From: Porogramme epimiltina
Lineage: Eukaryota > Basidiomycota > Agaricomycetes > Polyporales > Polyporaceae
Assembly (NCBI GenBank): GCA_900155495.1
Contig: FTLJ01000174.1
Location: 1-18,033, forward strand
Direction of reading: 5' to 3'
DNA length: 18,033 bases
The notes beneath the pieces were generated by a model. That model did not search any database. It worked only from the letters and a program-made list of their open reading frames with translations, and was not told the origin of the DNA. Shown piece after piece: positions 1 to 11,769 of this stretch. The position numbers and the translations under genes are program-made. Position 1 is the stretch's first letter. Every line of letters starts with the position of its first letter.

Positions 1-7
1 ATCACTG

Positions 8-230
8 GACGCCGATATGAGTGTGCCGTGCGGCGCCGGACTCGATATCGACACCGGAGGTCTTCGAATCGCTGTCTCAGCCTCGCTTCCCTGTTTGTTA
101 CTGTACTTATGGTATGTATGGCTACACGTGTAGAGGAAACGGGAGCTATAGCAGCGTACACTAATGCCAGGAAGATATTCAGGGTTTGTGATGTTCAGAC
201 TCGGACTACTATCACAAAGTTACATAAGCA
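8..230 (+). repeat. Left copy of a diverged direct repeat (LTR-like)
   Basis: This stretch aligns by eye, in the same orientation, with 17376-17605. Shared blocks include GTGTGCCGTG/GTGTACCGTG, CACCGGAGGTCTT, the AAACGGGAGCTAT/AAACCGGGAGCTAT block and GATATTCAGG. Similarity probably continues past the left edge, because bases 1-8 resemble the sequence just before the right copy. Many differences are C/G here against T/A in the right copy. I see no clear TG...CA ends or target-site duplication, so it may be a solo LTR or another dispersed repeat. The short ORF inside it (28-246) shows no recognisable protein. Confidence 0.65.
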
Positions 231-933
231 GGACGAATCCTTTTGAGACTTAGTAAAAGAGGTTTGCATGAACTAGCTTCCACCCACACTACCGCCCTTC
301 ATTTCTTTTGGAAACCTTAGACGGCTTGTTGCCGTACATGTGTGCCGCCTTCATGTGGATATCCGATCGCAAGAAGGTGGATATCTGACCACAAGAAGGT
401 GGATCCGTTAGATTCCCTCGGGAAAATAGGAAAGTTCACTCGGAGGGTTATTGTTACCTCATGTGGGTGAGAATGTCAGCCCATCTCATCCCGAAGGTGG
501 CTTTGGTGGATCGTCGTGGGAACTGCGGCATACTTAGGGAAAGGACATGGTCATTGAGCGGAATAGGACTCCATTGATGTGTCCGATCAAGATTTAGAAA
601 CATTCATACATATATCGCATGTAAGCCCATGTGATTCAGACTCCGTAACGTATTGTAAATGCGCCTGTCATGTGTAACTCCTTTGACACTCATCTCTCTG
701 TCTCACTCGTTGTCGGATGGGTGGAACGATTGAGAATAGACTTGCAGAATGCTGCCGCAGGTCATCGGGTGCCGCAGCAGAGGTGAGCTCCTGGCAAGGG
801 AGCCTTGACGAACGTTAGGGCGGCGTATCGGGCCTAGGGGCTCTATCGCGCCGGCGAGACGGTCCTCCGCGTTAGTCCCACCCACCTTACTGAGCAGTCA
901 CATTATCAGTCAAGTTCTATCCCTATATATCAA
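231..933. other. Gene-free repetitive stretch
   Basis: No convincing coding region. About 310-425 holds a partial match (TTGCCGTACAT, GCCGCCTTCATGTGGATAT) to the dispersed repeat copies at 1180-1240 and 11770-11870. It also carries a short internal duplication, AAGAAGGTGGAT, at about 372-404. The remainder, to 933, shows nothing I can name. Confidence 0.5.
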
Positions 934-1240
934 TAGCACAACTTTGTTACCAATCTCTGTCGACATGATAGGTATAATAAAGGAGATTACTCTGATGTGC
1001 AGAAATCAAACTGAAGGGACGCCCTGCAAATGGTGGAATTCATGGGAGATAGTGAGGAATTACGATGTGCTCCAAAACCCTGTATTAAAGTCTCTGCCGC
1101 AGGGCGGTGCATTTCTAGAGCACACAAAAATAGTTTGAATGAATGAGATGTCGGACGTGCGTTCACTCGTCTTTTCTTTGGAACGTTTGAAAAATTTTTG
1201 CCATACATATGAGCCACCCTTTTGTTGAGCTGCGAGAAGG
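934..1240 (+). repeat. Dispersed repeat B, left copy
   Basis: The first half (934-1130) matches the reverse complement of 17215-17025. Shared blocks are AACTTTGTTA, CTGTCGACATG, ACTCTGATGTGCAG, CTGCAAATGGTG and CGCAGGGCG. The second half (about 1095-1240) matches the reverse complement of 11943-11770, through GATGCATT/GGTGCATT, GCACACAAAA, TTTGAAT, GAGATGTC and CATACATATGAGCCACCCTT. The two partial copies together cover this one, which suggests it is the most complete example of the element in the window. ORFs inside it are shared with the other copies only because the DNA is homologous. No transposase or reverse transcriptase was seen. Confidence 0.68.
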
Positions 1241-1665
1241 AGCCCTGGATGTTAAAGATGAGGTAATTAGTTCAGGAGTAGGAACAGTGACTGCACTGAT
1301 ATTGAGGTTGGAGTGCAGGCGTCTCCTTAGTTGAGAGGAAGCTTTAATGCGAGTGAGTAGCCATAGAGAAGGTGATCCTTACAGCTAGTGTATGAGAAGG
1401 AGTGGAGATGTGTATTGTTGAACTGGCATTGTGTGGGGCGAGTACTCCTTGGTATGTCAAAATTGCTTCTATGGCAGCCTTGTCCTCCTGCCAGCGGGTT
1501 TCGCACAGCACAACGAAAATGAGGTGGACATGGTCGAACAAAAAGGTCGTTGCTGGACGCCGGACATATCTAGCTAGATGGTTTCTGTAATAATGTAGTA
1601 CAAGGGATACATCCAACTCGGATGGCATCCGGCAGATGGATGAATCGATCCAGGGATATTTGAAT
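1241..1665. other. No gene recognised
   Basis: Short ORFs exist on both strands, including a 94-codon minus ORF at 1344-1628, but none resembles a known family. There are no matched splice sites, and the strands overlap heavily. I see only unique, undefined sequence here. Confidence 0.4.
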
Positions 1666-2184
1666 CTATGTCCAAAATTTGTTTGTCAGTTTTTTTTCCG
1701 ATGCATCCAAGTAAATCCGAGTAGCTTCAGTGAGCCGAAGAGATACGATGTATCTCACCTGCATACAAGGGAATCTGGCAGGCACATATGCAATGTGTGG
1801 CGGGAACGCCAGCTCAGGCATGTGCTGAGGCTCGCCATAGTGCGTGTGCATGAGCATGAGCGTGCGGAGGTCTGGTGCGGCCAGCGCGAGGAGTGCATCA
1901 ACTGCCGCGTGCCACTGTGCCTGTGGGAGCATGAGCTCCACCGCGATTTTCCCGCAGTGCGCGTGTTCTTGTCCCTTCTCCCGCTCCCGCTCGGGGCCGA
2001 GACCTTGTCCGGTCACAGGTGTCAGGCGTGGACAGAGGTAGGGGTAACTGACGGTGAGTAATGCGTGGAGCTCGGTTGGGGATTGAGAGATAAGGGTTGT
2101 GGAGAAGTAGCGGGTCGAGGAGGTAGCGGCGCGGAAGGTCTTAGAGAAAAGGGACCTTTCACGTGCATAGATACCGCGACCCAT
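1666..2184 (-). CDS. Doubtful 172-codon ORF, no family recognised
   Basis: This is one of the longest uninterrupted minus-strand frames outside the Cdc48 gene: an ATG at 2184 and a stop at 1666. The first 30 residues are basic and rich in Ser/Thr/Arg (FRAATSSTRYFSTT), which could be a mitochondrial presequence. A hydrophobic helical stretch (WHAAVDALLALAAPDLRTLM) lies in the middle. No motif or family is recognisable. A 141-codon plus-strand ORF (1636-2061) overlaps it almost fully, so the openness may only reflect GC-rich composition. It could be a small unknown gene, a relic or chance; chance is a real possibility. Confidence 0.22.
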   Translation of the reverse strand: MGRGIYARERSLFSKTFRAATSSTRYFSTTLISQSPTELHALLTVSYPYLCPRLTPVTGQGLGPEREREKGQEHAHCGKIAVELMLPQAQWHAAVDALLALAAPDLRTLMLMHTHYGEPQHMPELAFPPHIAYVPARFPCMQVRYIVSLRLTEATRIYLDASEKKLTNKFWT

Positions 2185-2297
2185 GTCGAGCTGCCCCCGA
2201 GTGTAAAGTAGGTGCAGTGAGTAGATGCTGCGGGTGCCTGCGGGTTCTCAGTCACCCCACTACGCAAACGGACAGGTACGAGTAGACCGCGAGTGCC

Positions 2298-2640
2298 TCA
2301 CTGGGATTCGGGTAGGGCGACGGATGTCATAAATATCACTGAGGCCGACGCCGCCACGTAGTCGTAGCAGTCGCGCAGGTTGGAAAGAGGGGGTGATGGA
2401 GGTAGACGACTCAAGGAGGCTGGGCCACTGGGGGGCGGGGGGGTAGAGAGATAGACAATAGGGAAGAATTGGAAGACTGTGTAGGGGAAGCAGGGTAAAA
2501 TTGAATTGCAGAGGGGCGGGGGAGTGTAGAGAGATTGGGAGTCGACGCTGGAGGAGTGGGAGGCCTGTGAGCTGAAGGTCGCGAGGAGGATGGCGCGCTG
2601 ACGCCTTTGGCCCTCGAGCTTGGGCAAAAGAAAAATACGC
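2298..2640. repeat. Purine-rich low-complexity tract with long G runs
   Basis: The plus strand is dominated by G and A, with runs of six and seven G separated by one C at 2430-2443, followed by further G3-G5 runs. The minus frames read as Pro/Ser-rich peptides (PPPLC, TPPPPSG) typical of translated polypyrimidine, so I do not call them genes. The G runs could form a quadruplex. Confidence 0.45.
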
Positions 2641-2659
2641 CGGCGTGGCGACGTTGCGC

Positions 2660-2800
2660 TCTGTGAGTCAAAAGCATATTCCAGCGAAGAACGGTGACAG
2701 TGAACATACCGGTACCACAGAATCTGCGAAGAACAAGCATATTCCGATGAAGAGCAGCAACCGTACCACGGAATCCATGGATCACAAGCATATCTCCGAG
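2660..2800 (+). repeat. Degenerate tandem repeat, about 55-63 bp unit, three copies
   Basis: Three imperfect units are each marked by AAGCATAT followed by TCC or CTCC (about 2670, 2732 and 2786) and, in the first two, by a CCGTACCAC/CGGTACCAC block before GAAT. A plus-strand frame (2645-2833, 62 codons) reads through all three and gives repeated KHIP, NKHIPMKSSN, RTTES and HKHIS segments. The repeated frame could be a relic of a repeat protein or simply an in-phase non-coding duplication. No flanking exons are evident. Confidence 0.5.
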
Positions 2801-2833
2801 AACATCTGGGGTCATGCGTTATTGAATCCGTGA

Positions 2834-3448
2834 ATTGAGACTAGACTACAGTGAAGACCGAGAGAAAATGTAACATGGGTCCAGAATTCGTGAATCGCAT
2901 GATGATCTTCGTGTACAAATAGCTGAAATGTCCCACGGAACGTATTAGTCAAAAAGGAGATTTTGGTGAAGGGAAATAGTGAACGTATCAATAAATTCGT
3001 GCATAAAGGTGGTCATATAGTCGTGAGGGATAAACGACAGCGGACGTACCACAAAATATGTCAACAGAAAACCATGCCAGCGCACTGGGCCGCGCCAGCA
3101 TAGGAGGGCTACTTGAAACTTACTAGTATCTAATCCCAGCCCCCCTGATTTCTCCTTCTAATCACACATACTATGACTCAATACGAGTATGGATGGAACC
3201 TATGCATTGTATTATGTATAGTGTATGATATACTGTATCATCCATACTACGCTACTTACGTACGGCCCGGCGCGATACATCAGTGCACATTGGTGCTTGC
3301 GATCGAGCCGTCAGTACGAGTCCGAGGGAATCCGGGGCACAGCGCGGGTCAGGTAGGATTAAGCCAGAGATAAGCGTGTAAGATTAGGGGCAAGAGGTTG
3401 AAAAATGGTATCATAAGTGATACCTCAGAAGCTTGGGCAATGTCATAA
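2834..3448. other. Gene-free stretch with an AT-rich inverted repeat
   Basis: No supported gene. At 3188-3247 the sequence holds a 9-bp inverted repeat (GTATGGATG ... CATCCATAC) enclosing TATGATATAC, an AT-rich hairpin of unknown meaning. Nothing else stands out. Confidence 0.35.
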
Positions 3449-3534
3449 TGACTTTGTGGCATTAGTGGTATTGCGAAGATTGAAGGCCGGGGCCGGTCGC
3501 CTGTGAGTTCGAATCCCGCCGGGGAAGTCATTTT
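3449..3534 (+). other. tRNA-like Pol III unit (tRNA relic or SINE head)
   Basis: An A-box-like sequence (TGGCATTAGTGG, 3457-3468) is followed about 49 nt later by a B box (AGTTCGAATCC, 3506-3516), with a TTTT terminator at 3531-3534. The ends can pair as a 7-bp acceptor-like stem (TGACTTT at 3449 with GAAGTCA ending at 3530, one G-T wobble). A 3-bp D-type stem (GCA/TGC) surrounds a 10-nt loop. The 82-nt length and box spacing resemble a Ser/Leu-type tRNA. However, the predicted anticodon stem does not pair, the T stem has a mismatch, and there is no discriminator base. A functional tRNA is therefore unlikely; a decayed tRNA or tRNA-derived SINE fits better. Confidence 0.4.
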
Positions 3535-3544
3535 CTTCCCCGGC
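3518..3544. repeat. Perfect 9-bp hairpin overlapping the tRNA-like unit
   Basis: GCCGGGGAA (3518-3526) and TTCCCCGGC (3536-3544) are perfect inverted arms around a 9-nt loop that contains the TTTT run. It could be a second fold at the 3' end of the Pol III unit or part of an element end. Confidence 0.5.
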
Positions 3545-3689
3545 GCTTGATCGCGTCCCTGCTGGATTATCTTGGCCGCAGATGATGAGTTAGCGTTGTC
3601 GACCATAGATTAAGCTAGAGGCTTCATGTGCTAGCCGAAGTAATCGTGCATTAGTAGATGTGCCTAGGATTATACAATGAAAAACACTG

Positions 3690-5075
3690 GTGGGTGCCCA
3701 GGAGTCCTTGACATCGGCGGTATCCTCTGTGAATGCATGTTAGAACATGCACTGGACTGGCGAAGAGGGGAGTAACTAACTATCTGACACGAAGAATAGG
3801 ATATCGGGCTTGCTGTAGAGGTCGACCAGCTTCTCCTTGACCTCGGGGCTGTGTCCGGGATGAGAAGGTCGATGACTACCTAAAACAGAGTTCATTAGCT
3901 TTTCCCAGTGCCGGCCAGGATACATGATGGCAATCATGTACATCGACATAGTTCTCGAAGTAAAGCTTGGGGTTCTCCCCCAACCTGCAGGATATTGAGT
4001 ATGATGGAATGTAAAGCCACCAAAGCCGACTTACGAGGGAGGGATGGTAACCTTCGCGCCACCCTCGGGTATATCCTTGTTCTTGAGAGACTGTGTAGAC
4101 GCGAGTGCGTAGATCTCATCGAAGCTAATAAACAGTAAGTCACAGAGAGCAACAATAACACGACACATACCGCGTGGGCTGATTGGCGGAGTAGTCGCTT
4201 CAAACGGACAGTCAGCCGGATTCTTTCGCGCACTAGGAACAGTGCACACACACTCTGTTCCTCGACATGACGACACGGATGCCACCGCCCGCGACGTCCT
4301 TGAAACGGATGCGGAACCCGCGGAACTCGCCGCCTGAAAGCCTGCGTCAGTATGTCGTCGACGGTCGAGGTGTAGCGTGGGCACGGACCGATGATGAAGA
4401 ACATCTCGAATGGTTTCTTCGGGTACTCGACCTCAGGCAGGAAGTCCGGCGCAGGGGGAATGAGAGTGCGACCTTGGTTGGTTGGTAGAAGTTTGTCTTC
4501 AAGATGCTCCTATCAAAGGTGGTCCGCGCGTCCGCCGTTAGCGATCGCTACAGGCGAGGGAGCACGGTGCACTTGTTGAAAAATAAAGCTCTCGAGCACC
4601 TGCAGCTCGCGCTTGTTCCTCACGGTGCGCCCGATATTGCCATGTAGCTCCTCGTCTATGAGTGCCATCTGCGTGCGCAGGTGTTGGTAGGAGAGCATGG
4701 GCCTGCGTTGTGGCGCCGGCGATCAACGTGAGAGTCCAGGGATGCCGGGAGCGGTTCTTCTTTCTTGAGCCGAGCGGCGTCATCCGTCTCTGGGTAGTAC
4801 GGCATGGCGAAGTTGACGGAGAACAAGTCGATCTAAGGGAAGACTCATCAGCTGCGTAGATCAAGACTGTGGGACAATATTCGATTAACCAGCTCCGTGC
4901 GAGTGTGGATGACCTGCTCGATGCTCTCGCGCGTGAACGACTCCTGCATGAAGCGGCCCTTCGTTGCGGTCCTTATTAAGAAGGGCCCATTTGCAGATGT
5001 CGCAGACACGGACCAAGTCTTTCCTGAGAGATCGCGTTCGCCTCGAGGTGCTTGAGTGCGTTTCCGCGCGGGCAC
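3690..5075 (-). pseudogene. Broken NAD-specific glutamate dehydrogenase (GDH2-type)
   Basis: Fungal GDH2 is a large (about 1,000-residue) enzyme that oxidises glutamate to 2-oxoglutarate with NAD. Going down the minus strand I read, in several frames, pieces in the family's order: FTRESIEQVIHTRTELV (near 4950-4895), IDLFSVNFAMPYYPE (from 4832), SYQHLRTQ...RELQVLESFIF (4695-4580), LKTNFYQPTKVALSF, DFLPEVEYPKKPFEMFFIIG, GEFRGFRIRFKDVAGGG, FDEIYALASTQSLKNKDIPE, then VIDLLIPDTAPEVKEKLVDLY and DTADVKD. Splice sites persist, for example an intron at 4889-4833. Damage is clear: a one-base frameshift joins LSF to the APDFLPEV block, another shift lies before SYQHLRTQ, FFGPDE has become FFVSD, and the catalytic C-terminal half is missing beyond about 3690. 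The 5' limit is uncertain; similarity fades upstream of about 4970. Confidence 0.8.
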
Positions 5076-5604
5076 GAGCTGGTCGAGGAGCTAGGAGACT
5101 TTATGCGCATAGAGCCTCTTGAGGAGGTACGCGTGCTCGGCATGCCTCCCTCATTGAAGGACGCGCGCGCCTCGGTCATGCGCGGCGACGAGGAGACCTT
5201 AGCCCAGCTTGTCTCGGGGTTGACGCCGGAGGTCTTGTCCACGGGCGCGCGATGGGGAGTTCCTGGAGCGCGAGGAAACGCATGGGGTAGGAGAGGCGGA
5301 GAGGCAGGGCGCACTGGAGCTTGACGTGATCCGCAATGGTTACGTTCAAACTTCACTTTGTCCGGGAGTGAGGCGCAGTGACCCATGGGGGACTCGAACG
5401 TGTCGATACGGGTGTTCTTCACGCGGGGCCACATGCTGCAATGCGCACATGTTAGAACGAGCACAGCACGTGCTTTTCACTAGATACTTCGAGGCTCGAG
5501 CCGGTGATTCATGAAGGATAAACTTCCACTCAAGATCGTCTAGCACGGAGTCGCATGCGTCGACGTTCTCGTGGTTGATTATGATAGTGGCAAGCGTAAG
5601 CGCA
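5076..5604. other. Possible 5' part of the GDH2 relic, unassigned
   Basis: GC-rich sequence with long overlapping frames on both strands. On the minus strand, LYAHKVS and LLDQLVPARKRT near 5130-5060 sit where GDH2 would have its pre-catalytic helices, but the match is too weak to assign. A 162-codon minus frame (4976-5464) crosses from here into the relic and shows no recognisable motif. Confidence 0.3.
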
Positions 5605-5668
5605 GGATTATCATAATCCGGAGCCGGGATTATCATAATTTGGGGCGTGAGTAGGATCATCATGATCC
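5605..5668. promoter_or_regulatory. Three spaced 15-bp near-palindromes (operator-like)
   Basis: GGATTATCATAATCC (5605-5619), GGATTATCATAATTT (5627-5641) and GGATCATCATGATCC (5654-5668) share the pattern GGATnATCATnATCC. Each is a dyad around one central base, and their starts are 22 and 27 bp apart. They lie about 200 bp upstream of the exon-like plus-strand sequence that begins near 5870. That spacing would suit binding sites for a dimeric regulator, but a decayed tandem repeat is equally possible. Confidence 0.4.
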
Positions 5669-5869
5669 CAGGCTTATGAGGGTCGGCGGGGTTGCGAGCA
5701 TGCTTAGTATAGGAAACTCTAGGTATATACAAGGCAGCTGGGCGCTCACCTGACCACGTCACCGTTCATCTCCGGCTCACATCTGCTTCCTCGTTCTCCC
5801 TCATTCTCTTCTGTTGCGCTCCCTGGCTCCGTCTCGTTCTCTCCACAACAAGCTCTTGCCATCAGCATG

Positions 5870-6119
5870 CCGTCCCTTACGACACCTCTCACATTACCAT
5901 CCACGCTTTCCTGGACATGCACCTCGCCCACTTCTGCGCGCAGGCGAAAAACCTTCGCGCGGTCTCCACATCCATTTTCGCCTCCCGCTCAAGTCTTATA
6001 TTCCTAGAAAGGAACGCGTACAAGTGCATTGGGGTATCGGCGAGCGCGGGGGACGTCGCGGCGCTCGTGAAGCTAAGCTTTAACATGAATATATTGAGGC
6101 TGCTGTGCAACACAGAGGT
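5870..6119 (+). pseudogene. Unrecognised exon-like coding segment, probably frameshifted
   Basis: From about 5878 the frame reads as a helical, plausible protein (YDTSHITIHAFLDMHLAHFC, then FLERNAYKCIGVSASAGDV and LRLLCNTE) and ends exactly at a good donor, GAG|GTGAGTGA, at 6119/6120. A well-placed ATG at 5869 is preceded by pyrimidine-rich sequence but lies in another frame, so a one-base indel near the start is likely; the first in-frame ATG is at 5917. I cannot name the family. The overlapping 140-codon minus ORF (5889-6311) looks like a shadow, because the splice sites fit the plus strand. Confidence 0.4.
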
Positions 6120-6229
6120 GAGTGATCCTTTTTTCGTCCAGATTTTCTTGGGAGCAGGGACTTCTGGAGGGGGGTACGATGGAAACCGCGGCGCTTGGGT
6201 TGTGGATGGGATTAAACAAAGGCGTATAG

Positions 6230-6790
6230 CTTTGACCTCAGTGGCGGGAAGACCAAGGATGCTGCGCTCCAGTTCGTGAGTGCCATCGCAGTTTACGCAC
6301 CTTGTCTGCAACGCTCACTGCCTGCTCCGTGAACGTCCTGGTGATTTCTCCCCTCCGTCATCTTGCTGTCTGCACCCTCCCTGCCGCTATCTGCCTGATG
6401 CAATGAGATGGCGTGGAGGCGGTTATATAGGGTACGTCGGTGGTCTGCTGACGGGTCGTCGCCTTCTCGGTGTTCTTGGTTACGCTTGTGCGCATGCTCA
6501 CGTACGTGCGTACACCCCTGCCAGGGTCGCACGCACGACGACAGCGCGAGATGCCCCTCCTTGACCAATTCAAGCAGAACATGATCTCGTGCAAGGTGCA
6601 TATACCGCCTGCCCATCCAGCGCCCGCGCTCACGCTCACACTTGCGGTGTGGATGTAAGAGGCGGTACCCCTGAAGAACCGCGTGCTGCGGGAAGACGAA
6701 TACGGGTGGTCGATGCAGAAGCTCGCGTGGGCGTTGTCGGCAGACTACACCCCGGTGGATAGGAAAGACGAGGTGAATAGTGCACTTGTA
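6230..6790 (+). pseudogene. Further exon-like relics of the same unknown gene
   Basis: After a possible acceptor (GTATAG, ending 6229) a short segment reads FDLSGGKTKDAALQF and runs into a second GTGAGT donor at about 6275. The phase does not join cleanly to the upstream donor. Further on, MPLLDQFKQNMISCKVHIPP (from 6551) and LREDEYGWSMQKLAWALSAD followed by YTPVDRKDEV (about 6685-6775) also look protein-like on the plus strand. They are separated by stops and frame changes. The co-linear order and strand suggest one decayed multi-exon gene. The family is not recognised. Confidence 0.35.
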
Positions 6791-6799
6791 CATCCCCGC

Positions 6800-7329
6800 T
6801 CCTGTTTCTCGCTAACACCTCTGCACCGGTACGGACAGATCGTAAGTGGCAGCACTACATCAGGTCATTCTATCATCACGCGCATTGTAGCGTGTGTGAA
6901 ACGTGTCCGCGGGAGTTAACAAGACGGCGGTGAGGGTTGGAGAGGCGGACACAGTGCCGGGCAAGGACGGGGTTATTGTAGTTATTGTAGTACAGCTCAA
7001 TGTCGTAGCATACAACGAATAGCATGATTTTCTATCACGCCACCTGGTCTGATCTTAGCAACTCAGCAGCTGTCCTAACGGACTTACGGACAACAAATGT
7101 CGTGCATCTTAAGAACTACAGCATAACTCGTCTTAACTCGTCTTAATGCCATCTTAAGGCACTCAAGGCACTTTGAAGATGCGTTAAGACATTTCCGAGT
7201 TTACGGATTGAACTTGCCCTATCCAACAACACAACAAAAGGGTTCAAGACGCGCTCCACGAATAAAACTGCAATAAGACGCGATAAGAGCTCAGGATAAG
7301 AGCACAAGTTAAGAGATTTAGGCAACTCC
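6800..7329. other. 3' flank of the Cdc48-like gene
   Basis: AT-richer, non-coding. A perfect 10-bp duplication (AACTCGTCTT twice, about 7125-7145) and several TTAAG/CTTAA motifs occur. A 60-codon minus ORF at 7143-7325 follows the Cdc48 stop but has no recognisable features. No clear polyadenylation signal was identified. Confidence 0.4.
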
Positions 7330-9976
<2,647 letters not shown>

Positions 9977-10017
9977 GTTGTACAATGTCGCGAAGTGGAC
10001 TGTGGAAGGAGTGAGGT

Positions 10018-10035
10018 GGGATGGGATGGGATGGG
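10018..10035 (+). promoter_or_regulatory. G-quadruplex motif in the Cdc48-like promoter/5' leader
   Basis: Four GGG runs separated by AT (GGGATGGGATGGGATGGG) lie 42-59 bp upstream of the Cdc48-like start codon. G-runs are on the plus strand; the gene's own sense strand is C-rich here. Pyrimidine-rich leaders are common in fungal promoters, so this may be that feature read from the other side. Confidence 0.5.
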
Positions 10036-10043
10036 ATGGTTGA

Positions 10044-10053
10044 GCTTATAAGC
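10044..10053 (-). promoter_or_regulatory. Candidate TATA-like element for the Cdc48-like gene
   Basis: GCTTATAAGC is a palindromic TATA-like sequence about 70 bp upstream of the ATG at 9976, with the pyrimidine tract between them. Position and composition fit a core promoter. There is no experimental support. Confidence 0.35.
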
Positions 10054-11769
10054 ATTGACGAGAGATACGGACGATGCGCGTCCCCACTACACTCGACGCG
10101 TGACGCTGAGCGTGAGAAGGTTAACAACACTTCCAGCACATTTTCACACGGCTTAGAAAAGCAAATGATATGTCGAGTAACACCTCCGGTGGGCTTCAGA
10201 ACCTTAGTAACATTGAACTCAAGTCTTGTATTATTAGTCTGAGTCACATTAGAAAATGAGTGACGCACTGGCGCCCTGGTGACACTATCTCATCCTTCCC
10301 ATCTGTTCTACGGGAAGACCGTGTCGATAAGGCACCCACAATAGATACAGAATACAGGATCACAAGCTATGGTGCGGTACGGATATTGAACGTCGTAGCA
10401 TCGCAGTGGGTGATTGAGAACTCAGCTCGCGATTTGGATTGCTTCCTAGTATTTGGCCACATGGGCCCAAAAGACCTCATTTCCAACAGCGATCCATACG
10501 AGTCACCCTCCAGAGTCTGAACCTAAATATCCTGACATCTTCGCTCTAATCCGACATTGATGAATCTTGATTCCTAGCTATCTCTCCTGTCGTCCCTGAG
10601 CAAAGCCACCTTCTTGAGATAGGGGTCACTTACGTCAACCCTCTGCACCATCTCTCGCTTCTTTGCTTCGATATCCAGGGAAAGTCAAGATTGGAAGACG
10701 GCTCTACAAAGTATTTCGCAGAGCCTATAAATTACCGCACCACGAGGTCTCGACTACTCCAAGTGCGCGGAACCAGTCGTGATCACGTACTACTATTGTC
10801 CACACGCGTGCGCAATTACTAGTACTTGCAGAATACATATGCTAATGTGTACACCTCGAAATGAATTCTCTTCGTAAACCCGTGACATTCTGTTGGGGCC
10901 CGAGGGCGAGAGTTTCAGTTCTTTATGCTCTGGGAATACTAGCCATATGAAAGCCAATCAAATGAGCTGTAATTTCCACGATCCACTAGTACTACGCTGC
11001 AAAGTCACAGGGTTCCTCGGGCTCAAAGCACTCACACACTGGCGCCTCTGACTTTTTCGGTCGCCGAGAGGGTAGGGAGCAGGACGGCGCGCGGGGTGAG
11101 GGCTTGCTCAGCTCGACGCCTACGTAAAATGCCCCCCGTACGCGGTCTATTACGTTTCATAAAAACCTGTGTTGCATCTACACGCTACTATCTCTCACTA
11201 GATAATCCAATGAACCCAGCTGTAGCTGGGTGGGAAACTCTTTGAAAGCCTCGGGGCCATTGAACGAAAATATCTATTATAGCGTACTATTCCTTGTAAA
11301 GTTAAGATCGCTAGTAGAAAGAGCGGTTTCTAGAATGGCACTATTCAAAACTCTGACGGCCCGCACCTGTACCACTGCAATCTCTGTCTTCGCCTATTAA
11401 TCCAGAGGTTTGGAAGAACTTAGCCAGGCAGATACATCCGGTATCCAATGACAGCCTTGTAGTTCGACCGTGCCCCCCTCATAGTATCCGTACAGTCTAA
11501 AATCCACTGTGACGAAGGCAAGGCTACCATAGAAGCAACTGTGGTATAGTGATAGGTATTACCCGTCCTACACAGCCCGTTCAACAATATACCTCTCTGC
11601 CCCTTGCTGCTGGTACTGATAAATCAGCTGTAAGCACCGCTTTTCCACCTTCTCGAAGGTTACACACTCGCGCTAAGCTTTCTGTTGAACAATACGTAGA
11701 CACAGGTATTCCAATAATGTCAATATTGCAGTAACCGTTCCTGGTTTTGAGCCAATCATCTCATCGTCC
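10054..11769. other. Long stretch without a recognisable gene
   Basis: No family was recognised in any frame. The longest frames (for example 10260-10520 plus, 86 codons; 9960-10268 minus, overlapping the Cdc48 promoter) lack motifs. A short inverted repeat (CCCAGCTGTAGCTGGGTGGG, about 11216-11235) is visible. I see no clear element boundaries. Confidence 0.4.

Noticed and set aside
3449..3530. A functional tRNA gene
   Set aside because: A and B boxes and a terminator exist, but the anticodon stem does not pair, the T stem has a mismatch and there is no discriminator base.
5889..6311. 140-codon minus ORF
   Set aside because: It overlaps plus-strand exon-like sequence with good GTGAGT donors and shows no family motif, so I treat it as a shadow.
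6293..6793. 166-codon minus ORF
   Set aside because: The peptide is rich in His, Arg and Cys without domains, and opposite plus segments look more protein-like.
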